Shown here: positions 54,705 to 63,746 of the stretch, in pieces
Layout of the letters: each line of letters starts with the position of its first letter
Numbering within the stretch: position 1 is the stretch's first letter
Assembly (NCBI GenBank): GCA_043762325.1
Contig: JAYUMU010000174.1
Coordinates: 1-64,000, forward strand
Source: JANXSS01 sp025356535
GTDB lineage: Bacteria; Pseudomonadota; Gammaproteobacteria; Burkholderiales; Burkholderiaceae_D
Direction of reading: 5' to 3'
DNA: 64,000 nucleotides
Translations under genes and position numbers: made by a program
The notes under the pieces: generated by a model
The model's input: the letters and a program-made list of their open reading frames with translations, nothing else
What the model was told of the DNA's origin: nothing
Databases searched by the model: none

Positions 54705-56090
54705 ATGCGTCGACGTTCACTTGCCGTTTTAATGACGGTACTCGGTTTAACTTCCTTCGTCGCCAAAAGCGCGATCGGTGCGAATGAAGGCGAACGGTTG
54801 GGGAAAGACCTCACGCCGGTCGGCGCTGAACGCGCCGGCAACAAGGAAGGGACCATTCCCGCGTGGGGCGGCAAGGATGAGCCGCTTCCGGGCTGGTCGG
54901 TCGGCAAGGTGCGCTCCCAGTTTTCGAAATACAAGGACGAGAAGGTGCTGTTCTCCATCGATGCCTCGAACATCGATAAATATGCCGACAAGGTGACCCC
55001 GGGACAGGCTGCAGTGATCCGCCAGACCAAGGGCTATCACATGGACGTGTATCAGAGCCACCGTAACTGTGGCGTCTCCGATGCGGTCGAAGCAAAGACC
55101 AAGGACAATGCCACCGAAGCCAGGCTGGCAGCCGACGGCTTCAGCCTGGCCCATGCAAAGGCGATGGGCATACCGTTTCCGATTCCTAAGAACGGTGTCG
55201 AGGCGATGTGGAACCACAAGCTGCGCGCAACCGGCGTCGGCTTCGAATTCAAGAACGGCGGCAGTGTTTTGAGTCCGAGCCGGGGATCGAATGAATTCGT
55301 CTTCTACAGCTACGAGCTGGCCCAGTTCTTCCCGGGCGGCAGCAAGGAAGCGAAGAACGTCGAAGACAACGGCAACATCGAGTTCTATACGTATTACAAG
55401 TACGCCGCACCGGCAGGACTGGCGGGTCAGGCGCTGATTTCGACGAGCTACCTGAACAAGGCGCCGGAGACGTCCTATTATTTCCCGGGACAGCGGCGCG
55501 TTCGGCGCCTGCCGGCATATGTCTACGATGCGCCACTGCTCGGCTTCGAAAACGAGTACATGGTCGACATCCAGAACATGTTCTGGAGTCAGCTCGACCG
55601 TTTCGACTACAAGCTGGCGGGCAAGAAGGAAGTCTACATTCCGCATGACGCCTTCAAGATGCATGACTTCAATGCAAAGATGGCCGATGCGTACAAGAAG
55701 GACTTCGTCAATCCTGACTACGGCCGCTACGAGCTGCACCGGGTCTGGGTGATCGAGGCAACGGTCAAGCAGGGGCAGCGCCATTCGGCGCCCAAGCGCA
55801 CCTACTACCTCGACGAAGACACCTGGAACATCGTCATTGCAGAAGACTATGACGCCAGCGGCAAGATCTGGTACGTGCGTCAGGCATGGCAGATCCCGGT
55901 CTGGGAGCTCGGCGGCACCTGTACCTACAATCCGTTCGTCCAGTACGACCTGCAGACCGGCCGTTACGTGACGGATTACTCGGTCCTCGGCCAGGGCTCC
56001 GACGTTCACTACTTCAAGGAGTCGAACGAGTCCCGCTTCAAGTCCGGGTTCTACACGCCCGACACCCTGCGCGCCGTCAGCGAGCGCTAG
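54705..56090 (+). CDS. DUF1329 family periplasmic protein (module B)
   Basis: A 461-residue exported protein: signal peptide cut near AIGANE, then KDLTPVGAERAGN and PAWGG, a typical DUF1329 start. The shared landmark GQRRVRRL (Gln263 onward) and VWVIEATVK correspond to GFQRRVRRL and VYVLEAVPV of the module A copy, so the two are homologous but diverged. Here it is the first gene of the module rather than the last. Location is probably periplasm; function unknown, with the lipid-carrier hypothesis as in module A. Confidence 0.85.
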   Translation: MRRRSLAVLMTVLGLTSFVAKSAIGANEGERLGKDLTPVGAERAGNKEGTIPAWGGKDEPLPGWSVGKVRSQFSKYKDEKVLFSIDASNIDKYADKVTPGQAAVIRQTKGYHMDVYQSHRNCGVSDAVEAKTKDNATEARLAADGFSLAHAKAMGIPFPIPKNGVEAMWNHKLRATGVGFEFKNGGSVLSPSRGSNEFVFYSYELAQFFPGGSKEAKNVEDNGNIEFYTYYKYAAPAGLAGQALISTSYLNKAPETSYYFPGQRRVRRLPAYVYDAPLLGFENEYMVDIQNMFWSQLDRFDYKLAGKKEVYIPHDAFKMHDFNAKMADAYKKDFVNPDYGRYELHRVWVIEATVKQGQRHSAPKRTYYLDEDTWNIVIAEDYDASGKIWYVRQAWQIPVWELGGTCTYNPFVQYDLQTGRYVTDYSVLGQGSDVHYFKESNESRFKSGFYTPDTLRAVSER

Positions 56091-56213
56091 GCACTCCACA
56101 TCGGGCACCGGTTTCCGGTCGCAGGCAGGCTCGCCATGGGCAAGTCGCCTGCTGCCAGGGAGATCGGCATGACCCACCATCGGTTGTTGTCGTCAACACT
56201 AAGGGGCGGTATC

Positions 56214-58034
56214 GTGAAATTCAAATACAAATTGTCAGGATTGACGGCGATCGGCGCGACGCTGCTCTCGACCGGTGCGATTGCCGTGCCATTCAGCACC
56301 GAGATGTTCCAGGGCTCGTTCGATTCGACCATTACCGCCGGCTTCGGCCGCAGGACCGGCAACCAGAGCTGCGACCTGATCGGCCATGCGACCTCGTCGT
56401 GCAGTGCCGACAGCGTCAACACTGCCCAGTATTCGAATGGCGACAATGGCAACCTGAACTACAACAAGGGCGATTTCTTTGCGGCGAACATCAGGGGTAC
56501 GCATGAATTGCTCCTGAAGCTGCCGGACGGCTACAAGTTCCTCGCACGCGGCACCTGGCTCTACGATTTCGCCGCCACCCAGACGGCGCGCTCGGCGCTC
56601 GAAAACGATGCCAAGACCCAGCTGGCGCGCGACGTGCGGCTGCTCGATTTCTGGGTCAGCAAGGATTTTCTGATCGGTGGCCAGACCGCCAGGCTGCGAC
56701 TGGGCAACCAGGTGCTGAACTGGGGCGAGAGCGTCTACACGGCCGGCGGCATCAACGTCACCAATTCGCTGGACCTGCAGAAGCTGGCTATTCCCGGTAC
56801 ACAGATCAAGGAAGCCGTCATACCGGCGCCGATGATCTCCTTTGCCAGCAGCCTCGGCAATGGCCTGAGCATCGACTCGTACTACCAGTTCCGCTGGAAC
56901 CGCAACCGGGTGCCACCGACCGGTTCGTATTTTTCCGCCAGCGACATCTTCGACAAGGGCCGCGAGCCGCTGTACCTGAACACGAACAATTACAACGTCG
57001 GCGCTGTCGACGCCGCCTATGTCGCCGGCAGCCGTAATCTCGCCGCAATCCACCAGGCGCAGACGGGCCTGGTCAACGGCGACTTTGCCGGTCCGCCGAA
57101 TTCGTCGCTCGGCTTTCCGTTCGTCGGCGACAAGACGCCGAAAAACACGGGTCAATACGGCCTCGCGCTGCACTTCAAGCCTGAAGGCAAGGCGCTCGAC
57201 CTGGGTGTGTATTACCTGAACTATCACGACAAGTCGCCGGTCGTGGAAGAGGTAGCCGCCACGCCGTTCCGCTGGGATTTCCTGCAGAACCGCAAGCTCT
57301 TCGGCGTCAGCGCCAACTTCCCCGTGGGCGACTGGGCACTGGGCTGGGAGCTGTCGTATCGGCCGAAGGATGCGGTAGCGCTCGGTGGCTGCTTCACGCC
57401 GGGCGCCGCGCTCGACGCCAATGTCTCCACCGTTGCCGGCGTCAATTGCCAGCAATGGATCGACAAGCAGAAATACCAGATGCACCTGACCGGGCAGCTC
57501 GGCATCACGCCGGCAAACTACGCCAGCTTCCTCAATCTCCTGGGCGGCGCCAGCTCGGCCACACTGACGACCGAAGCCGTGATGATCCGCTATCCCGGCG
57601 TCAGCCCCAACGCCCGCTACACCCGGACCATGGATGGCGTCCAGGTAACGCAGGCGCCGGCGGCAGGTTACGCCTTCTGGACCGACAACTCGACCAATGC
57701 AACGCTGGGCTATCCGATTGCCGCCGGCGCCGGAACGGCCAATTCGTTTGGCGTAACGGCCGACTTCAACTGGACCTACGACGGCAAGCTCATCAGCGGC
57801 TGGCAAGTCACCCCTGGCGTGACCTTCTCGGCCGCAGTCAAGGGCGACACGCCGACCCTGGCCGCACCGTTCCTGCAGGGCGCCAAGTCGGCAAACTACT
57901 ACCTCCTGCTGACGCAGAACAGCGGCAAGTGGAATGCGGGCCTGAACTACACCGCCTACTGGGGCGGCGACAAGGTGCGCCAGCCGTTCGGCGACCGCGA
58001 CTTCCTCGGCGGCTTCCTGGCCTACAACTTCTAG
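56214..58034 (+). CDS. DUF1302 family predicted outer-membrane protein (module B)
   Basis: A 606-residue exported protein from a GTG at 56214 after AAGGGGCGG; the frame opens earlier at 56136 but the signal peptide starts at the GTG. Mature N-terminus PFSTEMFQGSFDSTITAGFG, family landmark LGNQVLNWGESVYTAGGINV, and a C-terminal Phe after FLAYN, fitting a beta-barrel. It is second in module B, 123 bases after the DUF1329 stop, and is followed by a hairpin. Confidence 0.85.
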   Translation: MKFKYKLSGLTAIGATLLSTGAIAVPFSTEMFQGSFDSTITAGFGRRTGNQSCDLIGHATSSCSADSVNTAQYSNGDNGNLNYNKGDFFAANIRGTHELLLKLPDGYKFLARGTWLYDFAATQTARSALENDAKTQLARDVRLLDFWVSKDFLIGGQTARLRLGNQVLNWGESVYTAGGINVTNSLDLQKLAIPGTQIKEAVIPAPMISFASSLGNGLSIDSYYQFRWNRNRVPPTGSYFSASDIFDKGREPLYLNTNNYNVGAVDAAYVAGSRNLAAIHQAQTGLVNGDFAGPPNSSLGFPFVGDKTPKNTGQYGLALHFKPEGKALDLGVYYLNYHDKSPVVEEVAATPFRWDFLQNRKLFGVSANFPVGDWALGWELSYRPKDAVALGGCFTPGAALDANVSTVAGVNCQQWIDKQKYQMHLTGQLGITPANYASFLNLLGGASSATLTTEAVMIRYPGVSPNARYTRTMDGVQVTQAPAAGYAFWTDNSTNATLGYPIAAGAGTANSFGVTADFNWTYDGKLISGWQVTPGVTFSAAVKGDTPTLAAPFLQGAKSANYYLLLTQNSGKWNAGLNYTAYWGGDKVRQPFGDRDFLGGFLAYNF

Positions 58035-58051
58035 CCTGGCGTACGTATCCG

Positions 58052-58073
58052 CAGCGGGGCATCGGCCCCGCTG
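58052..58073. repeat. hairpin between the DUF1302 and MMPL genes of module B
   Basis: Perfect 9-base stem CAGCGGGGC / GCCCCGCTG with an ATCG loop and no long T tract. It could stabilise or partly stop the transcript inside the operon and set the ratio of barrel to pump. Confidence 0.45.
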
Positions 58074-58108
58074 TCTTCAGTTGAGTGCAAGGGTTAAGAA
58101 CAAGACTT

Positions 58109-60466
58109 ATGTTGAACACCTGGGTGGCAAGGCTAGAAACGTTTTTTTTCGGTCATCGCGTCCTGACCGTGGGTCTGATTGCAATTTTCACCGCGTTCAT
58201 GGCCGTCTTTGCGCTGCAGCTCAAGATGGAGGCCGGCTTTGAAAAACAGATGCCGAGCGGCCATGAATACATCGAGACATTCCAGAAATACCGCAACGAC
58301 CTGTTCGGCGCCAACCGCCTGACCATCGTCGTCAAGGCCAGGAACGGCACCATCTTCACGCAGGAAGGACTGGCCCGCCTGTATGCGGTCACGCAGGCCG
58401 TCATCTACCTGCCCAACATCAACCGGCTCGGCGTGCAGTCGCTGTGGACGCCGAACAGCTTCGTCAATGAAATCACGGAAGAAGGCTTTCGCGCCGATCC
58501 GCTGATCCCCGGTACCGTCACGCCCGAGAAACTCACGCCGGAGCTGGCCAAAAACATCCAGCGCACCACCAACCAGGGCGGCTTCATCGGCACGCTGGTC
58601 TCGCGCGACCAAAGCAGCGCCATGATCACGGCGGACCTGGCCGAAGCCGACGCCAGCGGCAAGAAACTCGACTACGTCGCCTACAACCAGGTGCTCGAGT
58701 CGCTGCGCAAGAAATTCGAGGACGATCGCTTCGAGATCCAGATCATCGGCTTTGCCAAGCAGATCGGCGACATCGCCGACGGCGCCTCCGGCGTGCTTGC
58801 CTTCTGCGCCATCGCGCTGCTGCTCACCGCGCTGGCGGTCTACTGGTATTGCCACTCGCTGCGCTTTACGATCCTGCCGATCACCTGCTCGCTGACCTCG
58901 CTGGTCTGGCAGTTCGGTACGCTGCGCCTGCTCGGCTACGGCCTCGATCCGCTTGCCGTGCTGGTGCCGTTCCTGGTGTTTTCGATCGGCGTCTCGCACG
59001 GCGTGCAGCAGATAAACTTCATCGTGCGCGAGCTTTCGCATGGCAAGACCACCCTGCAGGCCGCGCGCGCGAGCTTTACCGGGTTGCTCATTCCCGGCAC
59101 GCTCGCGCTCATCACGGCCTTTGTCTCCTTCATCACGCTGGTGCTGATCCCGATTCCGATGGTGCGCGAACTGGCAATCGTCGCCTCGATCGGCGTGGCC
59201 TACAAGATCGTGACCAACCTGATCATGCTGCCGGTGGCCGCTTCCTTCTTTCGGTTCACCAAACAATATGCCGACAAGGCCATGCAAAAGCGCGAGCAGC
59301 GCACCAGATGGCTGCGGGTGCTGGCCCGCGTGGCCGCGCCGCGCAATGCCGTCGTCGTCGTCGTCCTGATGTTTACCGTCTTCGGCACGGCCGTCTGGCA
59401 GAGCCGCGACCGCGTCATCGGTACCTTGCAGCCGGGTGCGCCGGAGTTGCGCTCGGAGGCACGCTTCAATCGCGATGCGGTCTCGATTGCGCGCAATTAC
59501 GACGTCGGCCTCGACTGGCTCACCGTGGTGCTCGAGGCGCCGCCGAACTCCTGCAACAATGTCGCGCTGGGCGCCTTCGAGGATGACTTTGCCTGGCGCA
59601 TGCAGAACGTGCCGGGCGTCGTCTCGGTGACCTCGTATTCAAGCCAGCTGCGCACCTACAGCGAAGGCTACAACGAGGGCAATCCGAAGATGGCGGTGGT
59701 GCCGATCGACGCCACCAACTACGGCGCGCTGAGCACCGAGATCAGCCGCATCCGTGGCTACATGAAAAGCGACTGCAGCATGACCGCGGTGCACCTGTTT
59801 TTGGCCGATCACAAGGCCACCACGATCAACGGCGTGATCGGCGCGGCCAGGCAGTTTCGTGACACGCACCACCTCGACGGCGTCAAGATCCGCCTCGCCG
59901 GCGGCAATGCCGGCGTACTGGCCGCAACCAACGACGAGGTTGAAAAAAGCGAATGGCCGATGATGGTCTACGTCTATGCCGCCATCATCATTCTCGTCTT
60001 CCTGGCTTACCGCGACTTCCGCGCCGTCATCGCCTGCTGCCTGCCGCTGACCGTCGGCACCTTCATCGGCTACTGGTTCATGAAGGACCTGGAGATCGGC
60101 CTGACCGTGGCCACGCTGCCGGTGATGGTGCTGGCAGTGGGCATCGGCGTCGATTACTCGTTCTACATCTACAACCGCCTGCAGCTGCATCTGGCCAACG
60201 GCGTGGCGATAGCCAGCGCCGTCGAGCAGGCGCTTCTCGAAGTCGGCATGGCCACGATCTTCACGGCGATCACCCTTGCCGTGGGCGTTGCAACCTGGGC
60301 CTTTTCGGAATTGAAATTCCAGGCCGACATGGGCAAGCTGCTTGCCTTCATGTTCATGGTCAACCTGGTCATGGCGATGACGGCATTGCCGGCGCTGGCT
60401 GTCGTACTCGAACGTATTTTTCCGCGGCGCACCAAGGTGCGCGCATCGAAGATTCTGAACCACTAA
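58109..60466 (+). CDS. MMPL/RND-family transporter (module B)
   Basis: About 785 residues from the ATG at 58109; a GTG at 58085 is an alternative. Same architecture as the module A copy: one span, a periplasmic loop, a span block with GVSHGVQQINF, a second loop that includes the pair of Cys in SCNNVALGAFED and DCSMTAV, and a second span block with GIGVDYSFYIYNR (Asp682). It is 13 bases before the YCF48 gene. Expected to use the proton gradient to move a hydrophobic compound across or out of the inner membrane; direction unknown. Confidence 0.85.
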   Translation: MLNTWVARLETFFFGHRVLTVGLIAIFTAFMAVFALQLKMEAGFEKQMPSGHEYIETFQKYRNDLFGANRLTIVVKARNGTIFTQEGLARLYAVTQAVIYLPNINRLGVQSLWTPNSFVNEITEEGFRADPLIPGTVTPEKLTPELAKNIQRTTNQGGFIGTLVSRDQSSAMITADLAEADASGKKLDYVAYNQVLESLRKKFEDDRFEIQIIGFAKQIGDIADGASGVLAFCAIALLLTALAVYWYCHSLRFTILPITCSLTSLVWQFGTLRLLGYGLDPLAVLVPFLVFSIGVSHGVQQINFIVRELSHGKTTLQAARASFTGLLIPGTLALITAFVSFITLVLIPIPMVRELAIVASIGVAYKIVTNLIMLPVAASFFRFTKQYADKAMQKREQRTRWLRVLARVAAPRNAVVVVVLMFTVFGTAVWQSRDRVIGTLQPGAPELRSEARFNRDAVSIARNYDVGLDWLTVVLEAPPNSCNNVALGAFEDDFAWRMQNVPGVVSVTSYSSQLRTYSEGYNEGNPKMAVVPIDATNYGALSTEISRIRGYMKSDCSMTAVHLFLADHKATTINGVIGAARQFRDTHHLDGVKIRLAGGNAGVLAATNDEVEKSEWPMMVYVYAAIIILVFLAYRDFRAVIACCLPLTVGTFIGYWFMKDLEIGLTVATLPVMVLAVGIGVDYSFYIYNRLQLHLANGVAIASAVEQALLEVGMATIFTAITLAVGVATWAFSELKFQADMGKLLAFMFMVNLVMAMTALPALAVVLERIFPRRTKVRASKILNH

Positions 60467-60479
60467 GGCACCGGCCAGC

Positions 60480-61469
60480 ATGGATATCCGCTTCAAGGGA
60501 AAGACTCCCGCCAAGGTGCTGCTCGCCGCCGCCTTGCTCTTTTTTGGCGCCGCGCCGTCCTTTGCGCAGAAGGGCGGGCTGGTCCTGCAGGCAGCCGAAG
60601 CCACGACGGCGGCCACTTCGGCGATGATCCTTTCGGCCGCGCGCGCCGGGCGCCGCATCGTGGCCGTGGGCGACCACGGCATCGTGCTGCTCTCCGACGA
60701 TGATGGCGCGACCTTCAGGCAGGCCAAGGCGGTGCCGGTGCGCTGCGTGCTGACCGCCGTCACCTTCACCGACGATCGCCGGGGATGGGCGGCGGGCCAG
60801 TGGGGCGTGATCCTGGCCACCGAAGACGGCGGCGAGCACTGGCAGGTCCAGCGCTCGGACATGGCGGTCGACCAGCCGTTGTTCTCGATCTATTTCAAGG
60901 ACGCCCAGCACGGCTGGGCCGTCGGCCTGTGGTCCCTGATGCTGGCCACCACCGACGGCGGCAAGACCTGGAACACGACGAAGCTGCCGCCGCCGCCCGA
61001 TGGCGGCAAGGCCGACCGCAACCTGTTCAGGATCTTCGCCAATGCCAGGGGCACCCTGTACGTGGCCGCAGAGCAGGGGACCGTGCTGCGTTCCGACGAC
61101 CTCGGCGCGACCTGGACTTACCTGGGCACCGGCTACAAGGGAACCTTCTGGAGCGGTATCGCCTTAAACGACGGCACGGTGGTTGCGGGCGGATTGCGGG
61201 GAACGGTGTACTACAGCGTCGATGACGGCCGCTCGTGGCAGCCTTCGCGCTCGTCGACCAAGAGTTCGGTGACCGATTTCGTGCAGCTCGGCGAAAAGAT
61301 CATCGCCACCGGCCTCGACGGTACGGTGCTCGAAAGCGCCGATGGCGGCAAGACCTTTACCGCCAGCCAGCGTGCCGACCGGTTGTCGCTGACCGCGGCG
61401 GTGGCGACGAGCGCAGGCAAGCTGGTCGTTTTTTCGAAAAACGGGCTGGTGTCGCCGGAACCGAAATAA
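60480..61469 (+). CDS. YCF48/BNR-type beta-propeller protein (module B)
   Basis: A 329-residue exported protein with a standard signal peptide (cut near SFAQKG) rather than the lipobox of the module A copy. YCF48 repeats are clear: LLSDDDGATFRQAK, ATEDGGEHWQV, TTDGGKTWNTT, RSDDLGATWTYLG, SADGGKTFTAS. It is last in module B and is followed by convergent XRE-cupin gene. It may be an assembly or scaffold factor for the membrane proteins of the module. Confidence 0.85.
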   Translation: MDIRFKGKTPAKVLLAAALLFFGAAPSFAQKGGLVLQAAEATTAATSAMILSAARAGRRIVAVGDHGIVLLSDDDGATFRQAKAVPVRCVLTAVTFTDDRRGWAAGQWGVILATEDGGEHWQVQRSDMAVDQPLFSIYFKDAQHGWAVGLWSLMLATTDGGKTWNTTKLPPPPDGGKADRNLFRIFANARGTLYVAAEQGTVLRSDDLGATWTYLGTGYKGTFWSGIALNDGTVVAGGLRGTVYYSVDDGRSWQPSRSSTKSSVTDFVQLGEKIIATGLDGTVLESADGGKTFTASQRADRLSLTAAVATSAGKLVVFSKNGLVSPEPK

Positions 61470-61519
61470 GCGGGCGGGCCCGGCAATGCGCCCGTCACAT
61501 CAGGCCACGGGCCTGCCCG

Positions 61520-62128
61520 TCAAAGCTCCTGCGCCTGGGTCGGATACACCATCATCGAGAGAAACCGGATCGGCAGCTTGATCAGCCGCTCCGGCCCGTG
61601 CGGAATATCGCCGCGGAAGGTGAAGGCGTCGCCGGGCTCGAGCAGGTAGAGCTGGGTGCCGTGCCGGTATTCGATTTCGCCTTCGAGCATGTAGATGAAT
61701 TCGGTGCCCGGATGTTCGAAGGTGGGGAACGTTTCCGCGCCATCGTTGATGGTGATGAGAAACGGCTCGAACAGCTTGGTCGGCCCCTGGTCGTAGGCCA
61801 GCAGATGATAGGTATGGCCGGACTTGGTGCCGCGCCGCACCACCTCCATGCCTTCGCCGGCCTTGATCAGGCGGGCCGAGGCTTCCGGCATATCGTATTC
61901 GCGAAACAGCGAGGACATGGAAACGCCCAGCGCGCGCGCCAGGCGCGCCAGCGTGTCCAGGCTGGCAGAGGTCTGGCCGTTCTCCAGCTTCGACAGCATG
62001 CCGCGGCTGATGTCGGTGCGCTGGGCCACGTCATTGATGGTCAGCCGGTGCTTGAGCCGCAACTCGCGCAATGCGCTTCCCAGGTAGCGCTCGAGCGAGC
62101 GATTCTCCATCTGTTCGATATTTTCCAT
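61520..62128 (-). CDS. XRE-family regulator with a cupin domain
   Basis: A 202-residue regulator from the ATG at 62128: an N-terminal XRE helix-turn-helix (TINDVAQRTDISRGMLSKLE at about residues 30-49) and a C-terminal cupin (PTFEHPGTEFIYMLEGEIEY, PGDAFTF, IPHGPER). Such proteins regulate amine, betaine and small-molecule catabolism with the ligand in the cupin. It is divergent from the GcvT-like gene. The operator-like palindrome upstream of that gene recurs before module B, so this protein may repress both. Confidence 0.85.
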   Translation of the reverse strand: MENIEQMENRSLERYLGSALRELRLKHRLTINDVAQRTDISRGMLSKLENGQTSASLDTLARLARALGVSMSSLFREYDMPEASARLIKAGEGMEVVRRGTKSGHTYHLLAYDQGPTKLFEPFLITINDGAETFPTFEHPGTEFIYMLEGEIEYRHGTQLYLLEPGDAFTFRGDIPHGPERLIKLPIRFLSMMVYPTQAQEL

Positions 62129-62500
62129 GCCTGCTCCTGTACGCCCAATTTCAAGAGTATTACATGATTTCATTGGAGTGAATATTGTTGACTGTTGAGA
62201 AAATTTGAGAACATAATAGGAACAATAGTTTCCTTGGGTGATATATCCCTCGGGATCGGCGGCGGTGCCGCAACGGCATGTCCTGTTCTTGCAACGGGTC
62301 AGACCGGCGACACGGCCTAATGCAAATTCAGCAGGCTTTCCGGCAACGGAACTGCCCTGTCGTTGGCACAACGTCATCGGCCTGTCATTGCATGAATGTA
62401 CAGTATTGGTGATGCGCCGTCAGGCGCTTTTGCCCCCAAACGTTTAGGTACAAAAGCCGAATTCATCGGCCCTGTAATCACTGCAAAGGAACCTGACAGC
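62129..62500. other. 372-base region upstream of the GcvT-like gene
   Basis: It contains the promoter/operator block at 62188-62233 and a long leader of about 270 bases to the ATG at 62501. I looked for a glycine-type riboswitch in the leader and cannot support one. No gene is supported. Confidence 0.5.
62188..62233 (+). promoter_or_regulatory. promoter and operator block upstream of the GcvT-like gene
   Basis: TTGACT (62188-62193), 18 bases, CATAAT (62212-62217), then AGGAACAATAGTTTCC (62218-62233), an imperfect palindrome near GGAAACAATTGTTTCC. The block closely matches the module B promoter. It also lies in front of the XRE-cupin gene on the other strand, as expected for autoregulation. 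Confidence 0.6.
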
Positions 62501-63634
62501 ATGACGAATATCTACAGACGCACGGTCTTGTCGGACCGGCACGCGGCGCTGGGCTCCAAGCTGGAAAACTGGAACGGCATGGGTTGCGCCTGGACGTACG
62601 AACAGGACATCAGCGTGTATCACGAGGCCATTCGCACCAAGGCCGGGCTGATGGATGTCTCCGGCCTAAAGAAGGTGCATGTCGTCGGTCCCCATGCGGA
62701 GGCGCTGATCAACGACGTCACGACCCGCGACGTCACCAAACTGTACCCGGGCAAATCGGTCTATGCCGCCATGCTCAACGAGAGCGGCCATTTCATCGAC
62801 GACTGCGTCATCTTTCGCAACGGCCCGAGCGCCTTCCTGGTGGTGCACGGCGGCGGCCAGGGCTACGAAGCCCTGACGCGCGCCGCACTCGGGCGCAACG
62901 TCGCCGTGCTGTTCGACGACGACCTGCATGACCTGTCCCTGCAAGGGCCGGTGGCGGTTGATTTCCTGGCCGCGCATGTGCCCGGCATCCGCGACCTGAA
63001 CTACTTCCATCACATGCACACGACCCTGTTCGGTCGGCCGGTGACGATTTCGCGCACCGGCTATACCGGCGAGCGCGGCTACGAGATTTTCTGCCGGGCG
63101 CTCGACGCCCATCATGTCTGGGACAATATCGTCGAGAAAGGCGCCGCCATGGGCATCATCCCGTGCGCCTTCCTGACGCTGGACTGGTTGCGGGTCGAAA
63201 GCTCGCTGGTCTTCTACCCCTACGACAATTCGGAAATGTATCCCTTCGCCGATGCGCCGGCCGGCGATTCGCTCTGGGAGCTGGGCCTGGATTTCACGGT
63301 CTCGCCCGGCAAGACCGATTTCCGCGGCGCCAACGAACATTACCGGCTGCAGGGCAAGGAGCGCTTCAGGATCTTCGGCGTGCTGCTCGAGGGCGACATT
63401 GCCAGCGAAGGCGGCGACACGTTGTGGGCCGATGACAGGCAGGTCGGCGTGATCACCTGCGGCATGTATTCGGCGCTGACGAAAAAATCGATGGCGATTG
63501 CCCGGCTCGAGGTGCCGTACGCGGTGCACGGCCAGAAGCTCGACGTGCGCGGCAAGGGCGGCACGACCAGGGCGATCAGCCACACGATGCCGTTCGACGA
63601 TCCGCAAAAAATCAAGCGCATCGCCAAAGGCTGA
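62501..63634 (+). CDS. GcvT-family aminomethyltransferase/demethylase
   Basis: A 377-residue protein with the GcvT fold: KSVYAAMLNESGHFIDDCVIF and RTGYTGERGYEIFC are the folate-binding signatures, and the C-terminal barrel follows. Members outside the glycine cleavage system transfer methyl or methylene groups to tetrahydrofolate in sarcosine, dimethylglycine or other demethylations. The next gene is a TMADH/DgcA-like flavoprotein, so an N- or O-demethylation route is likely. The start is the ATG at 62501; the open frame back to 62396 is not conserved-looking. Confidence 0.85.
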   Translation: MTNIYRRTVLSDRHAALGSKLENWNGMGCAWTYEQDISVYHEAIRTKAGLMDVSGLKKVHVVGPHAEALINDVTTRDVTKLYPGKSVYAAMLNESGHFIDDCVIFRNGPSAFLVVHGGGQGYEALTRAALGRNVAVLFDDDLHDLSLQGPVAVDFLAAHVPGIRDLNYFHHMHTTLFGRPVTISRTGYTGERGYEIFCRALDAHHVWDNIVEKGAAMGIIPCAFLTLDWLRVESSLVFYPYDNSEMYPFADAPAGDSLWELGLDFTVSPGKTDFRGANEHYRLQGKERFRIFGVLLEGDIASEGGDTLWADDRQVGVITCGMYSALTKKSMAIARLEVPYAVHGQKLDVRGKGGTTRAISHTMPFDDPQKIKRIAKG

Positions 63635-63650
63635 TTCGCGCGTTGCACCG

Positions 63651-63678
63651 GGTGGCGTCATCGGACGATGACGCCACC
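63651..63678. repeat. perfect hairpin between the GcvT-like and flavoprotein genes
   Basis: GGTGGCGTCATCG / CGATGACGCCACC, 13 perfect base pairs with a two-base GA loop and no T tract. It may protect the transcript or tune expression of the downstream gene. Confidence 0.55.
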
Positions 63679-63746
63679 GGCGGCCTGATCCGATCGGCGT
63701 GCCACCACGGCATGCGCCACTACCCATTCCACACTGGAGACACACG

